NCBI RefSeq assembly: GCF_016862975.1
Contig: NZ_BONZ01000038.1
Span: 124,001-188,000 of the forward strand
Source of the DNA: Rugosimonospora africana
GTDB lineage: Bacteria; Actinomycetota; Actinomycetes; Mycobacteriales; Micromonosporaceae
Length of the DNA stretch: 64,000 nt
Reading direction: 5' to 3'
The position numbers and the translations under genes are program-made. Of the stretch, positions 43,326 through 52,441 are shown in pieces (the stretch's first letter is position 1; the number at the start of each line of letters is the position of its first letter). The notes beneath the pieces were generated by a model. It made no database searches. It saw only the letters and a program-made list of their open reading frames with translations, and was not told the DNA's origin.

Positions 43326-46300
43326 GTGCACTTTCGACCACCCCTCCCCCGGCGCGGGCGTACCGCGCCGGTGACGCGCCTGATCGCGGCGGCCGCCGCG
43401 CTGGTGCTGGCCACGCTCGTGACCCAGGTGCCGCGCGAGCTGGCCAGCGCCGCGCCGGCCGCCGGCACCCAGGTGGCGACGCAGGCGCTGTGCGGCCCAC
43501 CGGCGCCGGGCCGGTTCACCTGCTTCGCGCTGCGGCGCACCGACGTCACCCGCACCGACGCGACGAAGTCGGCCGGCGCGCAGGCGCGCGGCACCATTCA
43601 GGCGGCACCCGACGGGTACGCGCCGGCGGATCTGCGCTCCGCGTACGGGCTGCCGGCCGACGGCGGCGCCGGCGCCACGGTCGCCATCGTGGACGCCTTC
43701 GACGACCCGAACGCCGAGGCCGACCTGGCGGTGTACCGCCAGCAGTACGGGCTTCCCGCGTGCACCACGGACAATGGCTGCTTCCGCAAGGTGGACCAGC
43801 AGGGCGGCGCGGGCTACCCGGCACCCGACGACGGCTGGGCCGGCGAGATCTCGCTGGACCTGGACATGGTCTCCGCCGTCGCCCCGCAGGCACACATCCT
43901 GCTCGTCGAGGCGGACGACAACGGCACCGACAGCCTGGGTACCGCGGTCAACACCGCGGTGGGCCTCGGCGCCCGGTACGTGTCCAACTCCTACGGCGCC
44001 TACGGCGACGACCCCAGCTCGCCGGCCTACGACGAGGCGTACTTCGACCACCCCGGCACGGCGATCGTCGCCAGCTCCGCCGACGACGGGTACGGGGTGG
44101 CCTACCCGGCCTCCTCGCCGTACGTCACCTCGGTCGGCGGCACCAGCCTGACCCGCGACGGCAGCGCCCGCGGCTGGTCGGAGACGGTGTGGAACAGCGT
44201 GGCCAACACCGCGGACGGCCCGCACTGGGGAGCGCCCGGATCGGGGTGCTCGCAGGTCGAGCCGAAGCCCCAGTTCCAGACCGACGCCGACTGCCCCGGC
44301 CGCTCGGTCGCGGACGTGTCCGCGGTCTCCGACCCGGCCACCGGTGTCGCGGTCTACAACAGCTTCTCCGACGCCGGCTGGAACGTCTACGGCGGCACCA
44401 GCGCCGCGTCGCCCATCATCGCGGGCGTGTACGCCGACGCGGGCACCCCGGTCGCGGGCAGCAACCCCGCGTCGTACCCGTACCTGAGCCCCGGCGCGCT
44501 GAACGACGTGACCACCGGCGACAACGCCAGCTGCTCGGACCGCTCGCTGTGCGGCTTCGGTACCACGCCGGACTGCACCCCGCGCTACGAGTGCGTGGCC
44601 GGCCCCGGGTACGACGGGCCGACCGGCCTGGGTACCCCGAACGGGCTGGCCGCGTTCCGGCCCGGGGCGCACGGCACCGTCGCCGGCACCGTGACCGACG
44701 CGTCCACCGGCCGGCCGGTGGCCGGGGCCTCGGTGACGCTGGGCGCCTACCACGTCACCACCGACTCGGCCGGCGGCTACCAGTTCGTCGTACCGGCCGG
44801 CTCGTACCCGCTGGCAGTCACCGCGTACGGGTACGCCGACCGCAACCTCGGCGACGTCGACGTGGCCGACGGCGCGTCCGTGACCCGCGACGCGGCGCTG
44901 ACCCCGGTGCCGACCCAGACCATCTCCGGCACCGTGCGCGACGGCGGCGGCCACGGCTGGGGCGTGTACGCGAAGGTGACCGTCGACGGGGTGCCGGGCA
45001 CCGCGTTCACGAACCCGGCCACCGGCGCGTACACGGTCAAGGTGCCGATGGACCACCCGTACACGGTGCATGCCACCGCCCTGTACCCCGGCTACCAGGC
45101 GGCCAGCGCCGACGTGACGGTCGCCGAGTCCGGCGCCACGGCGAACCTCACCCTGCCGCTGTCCACCACCGGGGCGCTCGCCCCCGGGTACGCCATCGCC
45201 TACCACGGCGGCGGCCTCCAGAGCTTCGACACCAGCACGACACCGGACGGCTGGACGGTCACCAACCACACGCCGGCCGGCGGCTGGCAGTTCGACGACC
45301 CGCTCAACCGCGGCAACTCCACCGGCGGCACCGGCCACTTCGCCATCGTGGACGACTACGCGCTCGGCTGGGCGCAGGCGGACACCGAACTGGTCAGCCC
45401 GAGCTACGACTTCACCGCGGAGAAGACGCCCGAACTGGACTTCGACACGGCACTGCCCTCGCTGTACCGGCTGGACGACCCGACCGCCGACGTCGACGTC
45501 AGCACCGACAACGGCCAGACCTGGACCACGGTCTGGCACCACACCGACGTCATCAACGGACCGGCGCACGAGGTGGTGCCGCTGAACGCGTTCGCGGGCA
45601 AGCCGTCGGTGCGGGTGCGCTTCCACTTCACCGGCGGGCTGACCGGCACCTGGCAGCTGGACAACGTGGCGGTCGGTACCCGCAGCCTGCAGACGCTGCC
45701 CGGTGGCCTGCTGGTGGGCCGGGTCACCGACGCCAACACCGGAGCCGGCGTGCTCGGCGCGACGGTCAGCGACCCGACGGCGCCGGCCGGCGCCGGGCAC
45801 AGCGTCGCGACCCCGGGCGACCCGGCGCAGCCGAACGGCCTGTACTGGCTGTTCTCCGGCGGCACCGGCAAGCGGCAGTTCACCGCCGGCCTGCCCGGCT
45901 TCGGGTACCCGGCGGTGACCGAAAAGGTGTCGGTCGCACCCGACGCGGTCACCACCGCCGACTTCGCCCTCCACCCCGGCAAGCTGCGGGTCAACGAGAA
46001 CGCGGTCGGCGACAGCGTCGCGTGGGGCGCCTCGAAGACGGTCAGCCTGACCGTGAAGAACACCGGCGGCTCCCCGGCGACCATCACCCTGGGGGAGCAG
46101 GCGACCGGCGGGGCGCCGAGCCCGGCGGCGGGTGCCGCGCGGCAGCGGGTGAAGTCCCGCGTGACACCGCTCTCGGTGGCCACCGGCGCCTCGGGCACCG
46201 CACCGGCCGCCGGCGCGCCCACCGACCAGGCGTGGCAGCCGGTGACCGACCTGCCGACAGGCACGTACGGCGGGATCGCCACGGTGATCGGCGGGGTGCT

Positions 46301-47570
46301 GTACGCCGGGCTGGGCGAGGCACCCGGTGGCCAGTGGAGCAACGCGCTGTACTCGTACGACCAGGCGACCGCGAGCTGGACGGCGCTGGCCAGCGCGACC
46401 ACCAAGCGGTTCGGCCCCGCGTACGGCGTCATCCGGGGCAAGCTCTACGTGACCGGCGGCCGGGACGCGGCCGGCAACCCGATCGTCGGCGGTGAGGTCT
46501 ACGACCCGGCGGCGAACACCTGGTCGCAGATCGCCGACGCGCCGGTGGCGTACGGCAACGAGGGTTCAGCGGTACTCGGCGACAAGCTGTACGTGATCGG
46601 CGGCTGCGACTGGGGCGGCTGCGGGTACAACGCCGTGCAGGTCTACGACCCGGCGACCGATACCTGGTCGGCGGGCAAGCCGTACCCGGCCCCGGTCTCG
46701 TTCCCCTCCTGTGCCACGGTCGACGGCACGCTCTACTGTGCCGGCGGCGCGTACGAGCCGGCGAACGCGGTGGGCACCGACACCGCGGCCGGGTACAAGC
46801 TGGATCCGGCGACCGGGGCGTGGACCCGGATCGCGGACGCTCCGGTCGACTTCTGGGGCGCGACCGCCACCGCGGCCGGCGGGCGGCTGCTGACCGCGGG
46901 CGGCAACGTGCTGTCGGCCGGGTCGCTGACCAACGAGGCGTACGCCTACGACCCGGCCACCGACGCCTGGTCGGCGATGCCGAACCTGCCCGCCCCGGTG
47001 ATGGAGGCGGCCGGCGCGATCGGCTGGTACGTGGTGGGCGGGCTGAACGGGTACGGCGTGCCGCAGGCGGGCGCGCAGAAACTGCCCGGGTACGACGCTC
47101 CGCACGCCGACGTGCCGTGGCTGGCCGAGAACGCGGCCACGCTGACGATCGGGGCCGGGAAGTCGGCCACGGTCAAGGTGACGCTGGACGCCACCGCGAT
47201 GGGTCCGGCCGACGCCGGTGACCACCGCGCGAACCTGCTCATCGACACCGACACGCCGTACGGCTCGGTGGCGGTGCCGTTCACCATGACGGTCACCGCC
47301 CCGGCCGGCTGGGGCGAGCTGACCGGTACGGTCACCGGCACCGGCAGCCCCGCGGCACCGCTGGCCGGCGCGACCGTTCAGGTGGACACGAAGAACGGCC
47401 ACACCACGCTGAGCACCGACGACAAGGGCCAGTACCGGCTCTGGCTACCGGCGAAGGACAACCCGTTGACCGTCATCGTGGCGGCGACCGGGTACCAGCC
47501 GGACACCAGGACGGTGAAGCTGGTCAAGGGCGGGGTGGTCACCGCCGATTTCGCCCTGGCACCGCGCTGA
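43326..47570 (+). CDS. Secreted sedolisin (S53)-kelch multidomain protease, copy B
   Basis: 1414 residues from the GTG at 43326, preceded by GGAG at 5 nt and followed by a fitting signal peptide (VTRLIAAAAALVLATLV). Same domain order as copy A: short N-segment with paired Cys (ALCGPP, TCFALRRTD), S53 domain with Glu174, Asp178 (GWAGEISLDLD), oxyanion Asp253 and Ser359 (YGGTSAASP), regulatory-like beta domains, jelly-roll module (DVDVSTDNGQTWTTVW), kelch propeller (~980-1260) and C-terminal beta domains. The catalytic part is nearly identical over long stretches (VAIVDAFDDPNAEADLAVYR) whereas the propeller and linkers differ. It has an extra Cys-containing loop (~400-420) not in copy A. Confidence 0.93.
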   Translation: MHFRPPLPRRGRTAPVTRLIAAAAALVLATLVTQVPRELASAAPAAGTQVATQALCGPPAPGRFTCFALRRTDVTRTDATKSAGAQARGTIQAAPDGYAPADLRSAYGLPADGGAGATVAIVDAFDDPNAEADLAVYRQQYGLPACTTDNGCFRKVDQQGGAGYPAPDDGWAGEISLDLDMVSAVAPQAHILLVEADDNGTDSLGTAVNTAVGLGARYVSNSYGAYGDDPSSPAYDEAYFDHPGTAIVASSADDGYGVAYPASSPYVTSVGGTSLTRDGSARGWSETVWNSVANTADGPHWGAPGSGCSQVEPKPQFQTDADCPGRSVADVSAVSDPATGVAVYNSFSDAGWNVYGGTSAASPIIAGVYADAGTPVAGSNPASYPYLSPGALNDVTTGDNASCSDRSLCGFGTTPDCTPRYECVAGPGYDGPTGLGTPNGLAAFRPGAHGTVAGTVTDASTGRPVAGASVTLGAYHVTTDSAGGYQFVVPAGSYPLAVTAYGYADRNLGDVDVADGASVTRDAALTPVPTQTISGTVRDGGGHGWGVYAKVTVDGVPGTAFTNPATGAYTVKVPMDHPYTVHATALYPGYQAASADVTVAESGATANLTLPLSTTGALAPGYAIAYHGGGLQSFDTSTTPDGWTVTNHTPAGGWQFDDPLNRGNSTGGTGHFAIVDDYALGWAQADTELVSPSYDFTAEKTPELDFDTALPSLYRLDDPTADVDVSTDNGQTWTTVWHHTDVINGPAHEVVPLNAFAGKPSVRVRFHFTGGLTGTWQLDNVAVGTRSLQTLPGGLLVGRVTDANTGAGVLGATVSDPTAPAGAGHSVATPGDPAQPNGLYWLFSGGTGKRQFTAGLPGFGYPAVTEKVSVAPDAVTTADFALHPGKLRVNENAVGDSVAWGASKTVSLTVKNTGGSPATITLGEQATGGAPSPAAGAARQRVKSRVTPLSVATGASGTAPAAGAPTDQAWQPVTDLPTGTYGGIATVIGGVLYAGLGEAPGGQWSNALYSYDQATASWTALASATTKRFGPAYGVIRGKLYVTGGRDAAGNPIVGGEVYDPAANTWSQIADAPVAYGNEGSAVLGDKLYVIGGCDWGGCGYNAVQVYDPATDTWSAGKPYPAPVSFPSCATVDGTLYCAGGAYEPANAVGTDTAAGYKLDPATGAWTRIADAPVDFWGATATAAGGRLLTAGGNVLSAGSLTNEAYAYDPATDAWSAMPNLPAPVMEAAGAIGWYVVGGLNGYGVPQAGAQKLPGYDAPHADVPWLAENAATLTIGAGKSATVKVTLDATAMGPADAGDHRANLLIDTDTPYGSVAVPFTMTVTAPAGWGELTGTVTGTGSPAAPLAGATVQVDTKNGHTTLSTDDKGQYRLWLPAKDNPLTVIVAATGYQPDTRTVKLVKGGVVTADFALAPR

Positions 47571-47600
47571 CGGGGACCGACCATCCCCTCAGGCCAACCC

Positions 47601-47638
47601 CGGGCGAGCCGGCCGCGATCCCGCGGCCGGCTTGCCCG
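47601..47638. terminator. Bidirectional terminator after sedolisin B
   Basis: 11-bp perfect stem (arms 47607-47617 and 47622-47632, loop ATCC) prolonged by 5 further pairs across one mismatch, in the 76-nt gap between converging genes. Confidence 0.8.
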
Positions 47639-47646
47639 GCACGGGC

Positions 47647-48651
47647 TCAGCCGGCCTGCTGCTCCGGCTGCTCGGCCGGCTTCCACCAGCCCCGGCTCGC
47701 GGCCAGGACGCCGGCCTGGAACCGGCTCGTCGCGCCGAGCCGCTGCAACAGCGCCTGGACCCGGCGCTGGATCGTGCGGTGGCCGATGCCCAGCTGCCGC
47801 GCGATCGCCTCGTCGGACAGGCCCATCGCGAGCAGCGCGATGATGCGGCGCTCCTCGTCGCCGAGCGCCTCGCCGCCCCGCGCGGTGGCCTGCTCCGGAA
47901 TGAACGGCTGGGCATGCCGCCACAGCGTCTCGAACAACGTGGACAGCGCGTCGAGCAGGGCCGACGGGTACACCAGGATGCACGAGTCCAGCACCTGCGG
48001 GGTAGCCAGCAACGGGATCAGGCCGGCCTGGTCGTCGGCCAGGATCATCTTCATCGGCGCCTCGGGCAGGAACCGCACCTCCTCGCCCGCCGCGATGTCC
48101 TCTTCGATGCGCTGCGCCCCGCCCGACGTGACCAGCGCCCGGTGCGCGTGGATGAACCGGCTGCGCACCCGACGCCCGCCGATGTTCACGCTGGAGTTGA
48201 CCCGTTCGCCGTCGCTGGCCTGCGCGTACGGCGGGGCGTCGATGCCCCGGATCTCCCGCTCCGCCCGGCGGAACAGCTGCTGCCCGCAGCGTGCCACGCC
48301 GTCCGGCCCGGTGATGACCTCGATCAGCGAGGCGGAATCCCGGCCCACCCGGGCCTTGCGGTGCCGCTCGGCCAGTTGCTGGGCCAGCGCCCGTACCCGC
48401 TGGATGTCCCGTTCCCTGGCCAGCAACAGCACTTCGAGGGCGTGGTCCGGCGGCAGCGCGGTGTATCTCGCCGGGCGGCCCGGCATCCGGGCGACCAGGC
48501 CACGATCCTCCAGCCGGACCAGCGCCCCCTTGAGACTGTCGTGGTCGATGCCGGTACGGCTGGCCAACTCGTCGACCGTGAGCGGCGCCCCGTCGACCAG
48601 CGCCAGGTACGCGCCCTCTCCCCAGAAGTCGACACCGAGAACCTCAAGCAC
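47647..48651 (-). CDS. TrmB/LuxR-type regulator, copy A
   Basis: 334 residues from the GTG at 48651, 5 nt after GGAGG; a longer frame to 48825 exists but lacks these signals. N-terminal winged helix of TrmB type (~5-70; EGAYLALVDGAPLTVDELASRTGIDHDSLKGALVRLEDRGLV), a central alpha/beta domain of the TrmB-associated kind (~90-250; RGIDAPPYA, RFIHAHRALV, RFLPEAPMKMILADDQAGLIPL) and a C-terminal LuxR-type HTH (~270-330; EERRIIALLAMGLSDEAIARQLGIGHRTIQRRVQALLQRLGA). Such proteins are common regulators beside actinobacterial secreted-peptidase genes. Divergent to its paralogue at 48813 and convergent with sedolisin B. Confidence 0.88.
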   Translation of the reverse strand: MLEVLGVDFWGEGAYLALVDGAPLTVDELASRTGIDHDSLKGALVRLEDRGLVARMPGRPARYTALPPDHALEVLLLARERDIQRVRALAQQLAERHRKARVGRDSASLIEVITGPDGVARCGQQLFRRAEREIRGIDAPPYAQASDGERVNSSVNIGGRRVRSRFIHAHRALVTSGGAQRIEEDIAAGEEVRFLPEAPMKMILADDQAGLIPLLATPQVLDSCILVYPSALLDALSTLFETLWRHAQPFIPEQATARGGEALGDEERRIIALLAMGLSDEAIARQLGIGHRTIQRRVQALLQRLGATSRFQAGVLAASRGWWKPAEQPEQQAG

Positions 48652-48812
48652 GCGCACCTCCGGGACGATCCTGCCGGCGGCCAGTATCGCCACACCGGTA
48701 GCCGTGACGCAGCAGAAACGGAGCGTGGTATCGATCTCAGTCGGCCCGGCAACACCCGCACGGCGATCCGCTGCTACGGTCGTCACGCGATGATCACGCA
48801 ACGAGGGGCGCG

Positions 48813-49853
48813 GTGACCGTGCCACAGCCCAGCAACCAACTGGGTGCCGTGGGCGTGAGCCCGCCGCACGAGCAGGTCTACCGGTACCTGATCCGGGCGG
48901 GGCACAGCCACACGGTCCGCGAGGTCGCCGAGGCCCTGGGCCTGTCGGTGCGGGCCGCCCGGGACCTGTTGCGGGTGCTGGAGGATCAGGCGCTGGTCAC
49001 CCGGGTACCGACCCGCCCGCCCGGCTACTCGCCGAGCCCGCCCGAGCTGGCGCTGGAGACTCTGGTGACCCGGCGCAGCGAGGAACTGGCGCAGATCCGG
49101 CTGTTCGCGAAGGAACTGCAGGGCGAGTTCCGCGAGGCGGCCGAGGACGGCAGCGCCGCCGATCTCATCGAGGTCATCGTCGGGCGCGAGCAGTCCATGC
49201 GGTACTTCATGCACCTGGTACACACGGCGAAGTTCCAGTTCGACTCGCTGACCAAGCCGCCGTACGTGGCCATCGACGACCCCACCGACGTCCTGCACGC
49301 CGAGGACGCGGGCATCCGCCGCGGCGTACGGTCCCGGTCCGTCTACGAGAGCGGGGCGCTGGACGAGTCGCTCACGCTGGCCGTCGCCGAGCACAGCATC
49401 GCGATGGGCGAGGAGGCGCGGGCCGTCGGCAACGTACCGATGAAGCTTGCCCTGTTCGACGGGCGCATCGGCTTCGTCCCGCTCAAGGTGGACGAGCCCG
49501 GCCTCGGCGCGCTGGTGGTGCACCCCTCACCGTTGCTGGACGCGCTCATCGCCCTGTTCGACAGCATCTGGGCGCGGGCGGTGCCGCTCCAGTCCCTGCG
49601 CGACGGCCCGCCGCCGGAGGAGTTGAACGAACGCACCCGGCAGGTACTGCTGCTGATGTCGGCCGGGTTGAAGGACGAGTCGATCGCCCGGGTGACCGGG
49701 ATGAGCCGCCGTACGGTGCAGAAGCACGTCACGTCGGCGATGACCATGCTGGGCGCCCGCACCCGGTTCCAGGCGGCGCTGCTCGCCCGCGAGCGGGGCT
49801 GGGTCGGCAGCGCCCTGTCCCATCCCGAGCCGGGATCGGCCGTGTCCGCGTAG
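48813..49853 (+). CDS. TrmB/LuxR-type regulator, copy B
   Basis: 346 residues; GTG at 48813 with GAGGGG 4 nt upstream. Same architecture as the divergent copy A: winged helix (~18-70; REVAEALGLSVRAARDLLRVLEDQALVTR), central domain (~110-250; FDSLTKPPYVAID, GVRSRSVYESGAL, NVPMKLALFDGRIGFVPL) and LuxR HTH (~270-330; RTRQVLLLMSAGLKDESIARVTGMSRRTVQKHVTSAMTMLGARTRFQAALLA). The pair arose by duplication, like the two sedolisins next to it. Confidence 0.88.
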   Translation: MTVPQPSNQLGAVGVSPPHEQVYRYLIRAGHSHTVREVAEALGLSVRAARDLLRVLEDQALVTRVPTRPPGYSPSPPELALETLVTRRSEELAQIRLFAKELQGEFREAAEDGSAADLIEVIVGREQSMRYFMHLVHTAKFQFDSLTKPPYVAIDDPTDVLHAEDAGIRRGVRSRSVYESGALDESLTLAVAEHSIAMGEEARAVGNVPMKLALFDGRIGFVPLKVDEPGLGALVVHPSPLLDALIALFDSIWARAVPLQSLRDGPPPEELNERTRQVLLLMSAGLKDESIARVTGMSRRTVQKHVTSAMTMLGARTRFQAALLARERGWVGSALSHPEPGSAVSA

Positions 49854-49883
49854 TAGGGCAGCCGTACTCCGGCAGGCGTGCGA

Positions 49884-50699
49884 TCACGCCAGATGCGACA
49901 GCAGCAGTTCGACGAGCTGTTGGGGACTGCGGAGCGGCAGGTAGTGGTCGGCGTTTGAGACGACCACTTCGCAGGCGTCGGGGATGCCGGCGACGAGCCG
50001 CTCGGCGATCGCTGCGATCTCCGGGTGGTCGTGGTCGCCGTGGACGACCAGGGTTGGGGCGGCGATGTCGCGCAGGCGCGATTCGGCGTCGCGGTTCGGG
50101 AAGTGTGCGAAGAATGGTTCGCTGGCGACTCGGCGTTCGGCGTTGTCCGCCACCATGGCCTCGATGAGCTCTGCGCCGGGTGCCGTGCGGCCCAGGGATG
50201 CCCAGATCGACAGTTCCAGCGCGGCCAGGGCCGCCGCATCCCGTTGTCGGCGGGCGGTTGCGTAGGCCGAGGACTGCGCGTCCTCCGGCCAGACGTGGCC
50301 GCTGACCGACGCACCGACCAGGGCCAGCGCGCTGACCCTCTCGGGGTAGGCGAGCGCGAAATCCAGCGCTGTCTCCCCGCCCATGCTCAGCCCGACCAGC
50401 GCGGCCCGGTTCAGGCCGAAGTGGTCAAGGACGGCGCCCAGGTCCTCGACATCGTCGAAAGGCCGGTCCGGCAGGCTGGAGCTGCCCAGACCGCGGGCAT
50501 CGTAGCGGACGACGTCGTGGTTGCGGACCAGCTCGGGAACAATCGCATTCCACAGACGGGCATCCATGCCCGCGCCGTGCAGCAGGACGACGGGGCTGCC
50601 GGTGCCGCTGCGTTCGGCCCTCAGCCAGCCGCCGCCCGGCGCGGGAACATCGACTTCGACCGCGCCGGGGGGATCCGGCCTGTTGGTGTTCGATCTCAT
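49884..50699 (-). CDS. Alpha/beta hydrolase
   Basis: 271 residues. Alpha/beta-hydrolase fold with oxyanion HGAGMDARLW (~41-50), nucleophile Ser105 in LVGLSMGGET, acid Asp in LVVHGDHDHPE (~222) and His in VVSNADHYLPL (~250). The size and cap resemble 3-oxoadipate enol-lactonase-like hydrolases, but substrate is uncertain. Unlike most neighbours its third-position GC is slightly lower. It converges with the regulator copy B, 30 nt apart. The 182 nt upstream of it hold no other gene. Confidence 0.9.
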   Translation of the reverse strand: MRSNTNRPDPPGAVEVDVPAPGGGWLRAERSGTGSPVVLLHGAGMDARLWNAIVPELVRNHDVVRYDARGLGSSSLPDRPFDDVEDLGAVLDHFGLNRAALVGLSMGGETALDFALAYPERVSALALVGASVSGHVWPEDAQSSAYATARRQRDAAALAALELSIWASLGRTAPGAELIEAMVADNAERRVASEPFFAHFPNRDAESRLRDIAAPTLVVHGDHDHPEIAAIAERLVAGIPDACEVVVSNADHYLPLRSPQQLVELLLSHLA

Positions 50700-50881
50700 G
50701 ACGCGATCATCTCAGAACGCTCAACGAGGATCCCGCGCTCGAAGCGGGCTCCGGCCCTCACGAGGGCGACCAAGTGCGGGGCGTTGACCGCGCCAACGCT
50801 CCCGGGCGGACTCGATGAGCCTTGAACGTCGTGGCCAGAGCGGCCGGGCGAGAGCAGCGTCCAGAGGTGGCGCGGGCGACC

Positions 50882-51979
50882 TCAGCAGTGCCAGCGCACC
50901 ACGTCGGTGCCGGTCGGGCCGAGCGCCGCGCCGATGAGTGTCCTGCCGTCGTCGCTGATCCACGTCGCCCAGGCGGTCGGGCCCTGGTAGCGGCCCACCG
51001 ACAGGTTCAGCGCCCTACCGTCCCGGATCGCCGTGTCGCCGCCCAGGCCGTGCGCGGTGACCAGGTCACCCCGCGCGTTGACTCCGCGCGCTCCGGCGCG
51101 GGTCAGGCCCGGGAACGTCTTCACCGCGCCGGTGCGCAGGTTCCACCGCGCCGGCGTCTCGGCGTCGACCAGCTGATCCGTGATGCCGACCCACCCGGCG
51201 GCCCAGTCGCCCCGGACCGCCAGGGCACGGCCCTTCTTCACCTCGGGGTCGGGCGGCAGAGCCAGTGCGTGGCCGTCGCCGCTCGCGTTCCAGACCCAGG
51301 GGACCCCGGCGCCGCCGGTACCGACGACCGTCCCGTCGTCGCCGATCGCCGCCGCCGAGCCGGGCGCTGAGCCGATCCGGCGTACCGCGCCCGGCGCCTC
51401 CGCCGGCCAGATCACCGGTACGTCGCCGCCGGCCCCGGACGCGTCGCCGACGATGTCTCCGGCCGCGTCGATGCCCTCGGCGTCCGAGTCGCCGTACCCG
51501 GGCAGTCCGGGCAGCCGGGTCGTGCTGCCGTCCCGGTAGACGAACGCGGACCGGTGCCCACCGTGCGAGACGGTCCCGACCGCCGTACCGCCGGCGTTGA
51601 CCGCCGCCATTCCCACGTCCTCCGGGCCACCCGCACCGTCCGGGAGAGGAATCGGCACCGCCTTGCCCCCGTGCCACAGCACGGGAACGGGTCGGCCGTC
51701 GTCCCTCGGTTGCTCGGTGACGACGTACCCGCCGGACGGGTCGACCAGGACCCACTCCGGCGACCGCTCGCCCAGTGCCAACCCGGAGAGCGGCTCCACG
51801 GTGCACTCGACGGCGGTCCCGGCGGCCGACGCGGGCGGTCGCGACGGTGTCCCGTGCGTCCGGTCGACCGCGACGACGGTGCCCACCGCGGCGATCGCCA
51901 CCAGCGCGACCCCGCCCAGCCACCACACGGTACGGCGGCCTCCGATGCTGCCCTTCGGTTCGCGTTCGTCACTGGACAT
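50882..51979 (-). CDS. Membrane-anchored propeller-like protein (HAF-repeat type)
   Basis: 365 residues from the ATG at 51979. Short basic N-terminus, one membrane helix (~17-38; WWLGGVALVAIAAVGTVVAV) and a large outside domain of repeating short beta motifs (NAGGTAVGTVSHGGHRSAFVYRDGSTTRLPGLPG, DAAGDIVGDASG, DDGTVVGTGG) like the HAF or extracellular-repeat propellers. Two Cys (VECTVEP, RWHC-end) may bridge the ends. Function unknown; surface binding is a guess. Confidence 0.8.
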   Translation of the reverse strand: MSSDEREPKGSIGGRRTVWWLGGVALVAIAAVGTVVAVDRTHGTPSRPPASAAGTAVECTVEPLSGLALGERSPEWVLVDPSGGYVVTEQPRDDGRPVPVLWHGGKAVPIPLPDGAGGPEDVGMAAVNAGGTAVGTVSHGGHRSAFVYRDGSTTRLPGLPGYGDSDAEGIDAAGDIVGDASGAGGDVPVIWPAEAPGAVRRIGSAPGSAAAIGDDGTVVGTGGAGVPWVWNASGDGHALALPPDPEVKKGRALAVRGDWAAGWVGITDQLVDAETPARWNLRTGAVKTFPGLTRAGARGVNARGDLVTAHGLGGDTAIRDGRALNLSVGRYQGPTAWATWISDDGRTLIGAALGPTGTDVVRWHC

Positions 51980-52183
51980 ATGACCCGGCAGGCTACCAAT
52001 CACCGGCAGATACGGCCACCCCGCCTCCAATCACCCGCGAACGCCCGGATCGCCACATCCGACACTGCCGTCCCAGCGCTCACTACTTGCGGCGTTGGGC
52101 TGCGCGACCACCGGCTGCCGTCCGATGCTGAGCGTGCCCGGCGCCACTGCGGCGGGACGGCCGCCTGGGGTGGGGGAAGCGGC

Positions 52184-52429
52184 ATGGCGACGTACGAATA
52201 CCGGTGCCCGACCGACGGCGCGTTCGAGGTCCGTACCCCGATCGGCGAGGCGGCGCCCAGCGTCCGCTGCGGGGCCTGCGACGGCCCGGCCGCCCGGGTC
52301 TTCTCCGCGCCCCTGCTGGCCGTCACGCCGCCCGCGCTGACCGCGGCGATCGACCGGGCCGGGCGCAGTGCCGAATCGCCGGAGGTGGTCTCCCAGATCC
52401 CGAGCCGGCGGCCGGCGCACCGACGTTGA
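52184..52429 (+). CDS. fmdB: FmdB-like zinc-ribbon protein
   Basis: 81 residues, ATG at 52184 (GGGGGAAGC before it). The MATYEYRCP opening and RCGACDGPAARVF second knuckle identify the FmdB/CxxC_CxxC regulatory-domain family. The first knuckle is CPTD instead of CxxC, so only three Cys ligands remain (Asp could replace the fourth). Twelve nt before the formamidase gene, the classical FmdB-FmdA order; it is presumed to regulate or assist the amidase. Confidence 0.88.
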   Translation: MATYEYRCPTDGAFEVRTPIGEAAPSVRCGACDGPAARVFSAPLLAVTPPALTAAIDRAGRSAESPEVVSQIPSRRPAHRR

Positions 52430-52441
52430 CAGGAGGTGGCG

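Noticed and set aside
43272-45974. 900-codon open frame on the minus strand
   Set aside because: Antisense to sedolisin B with the same shadow composition.
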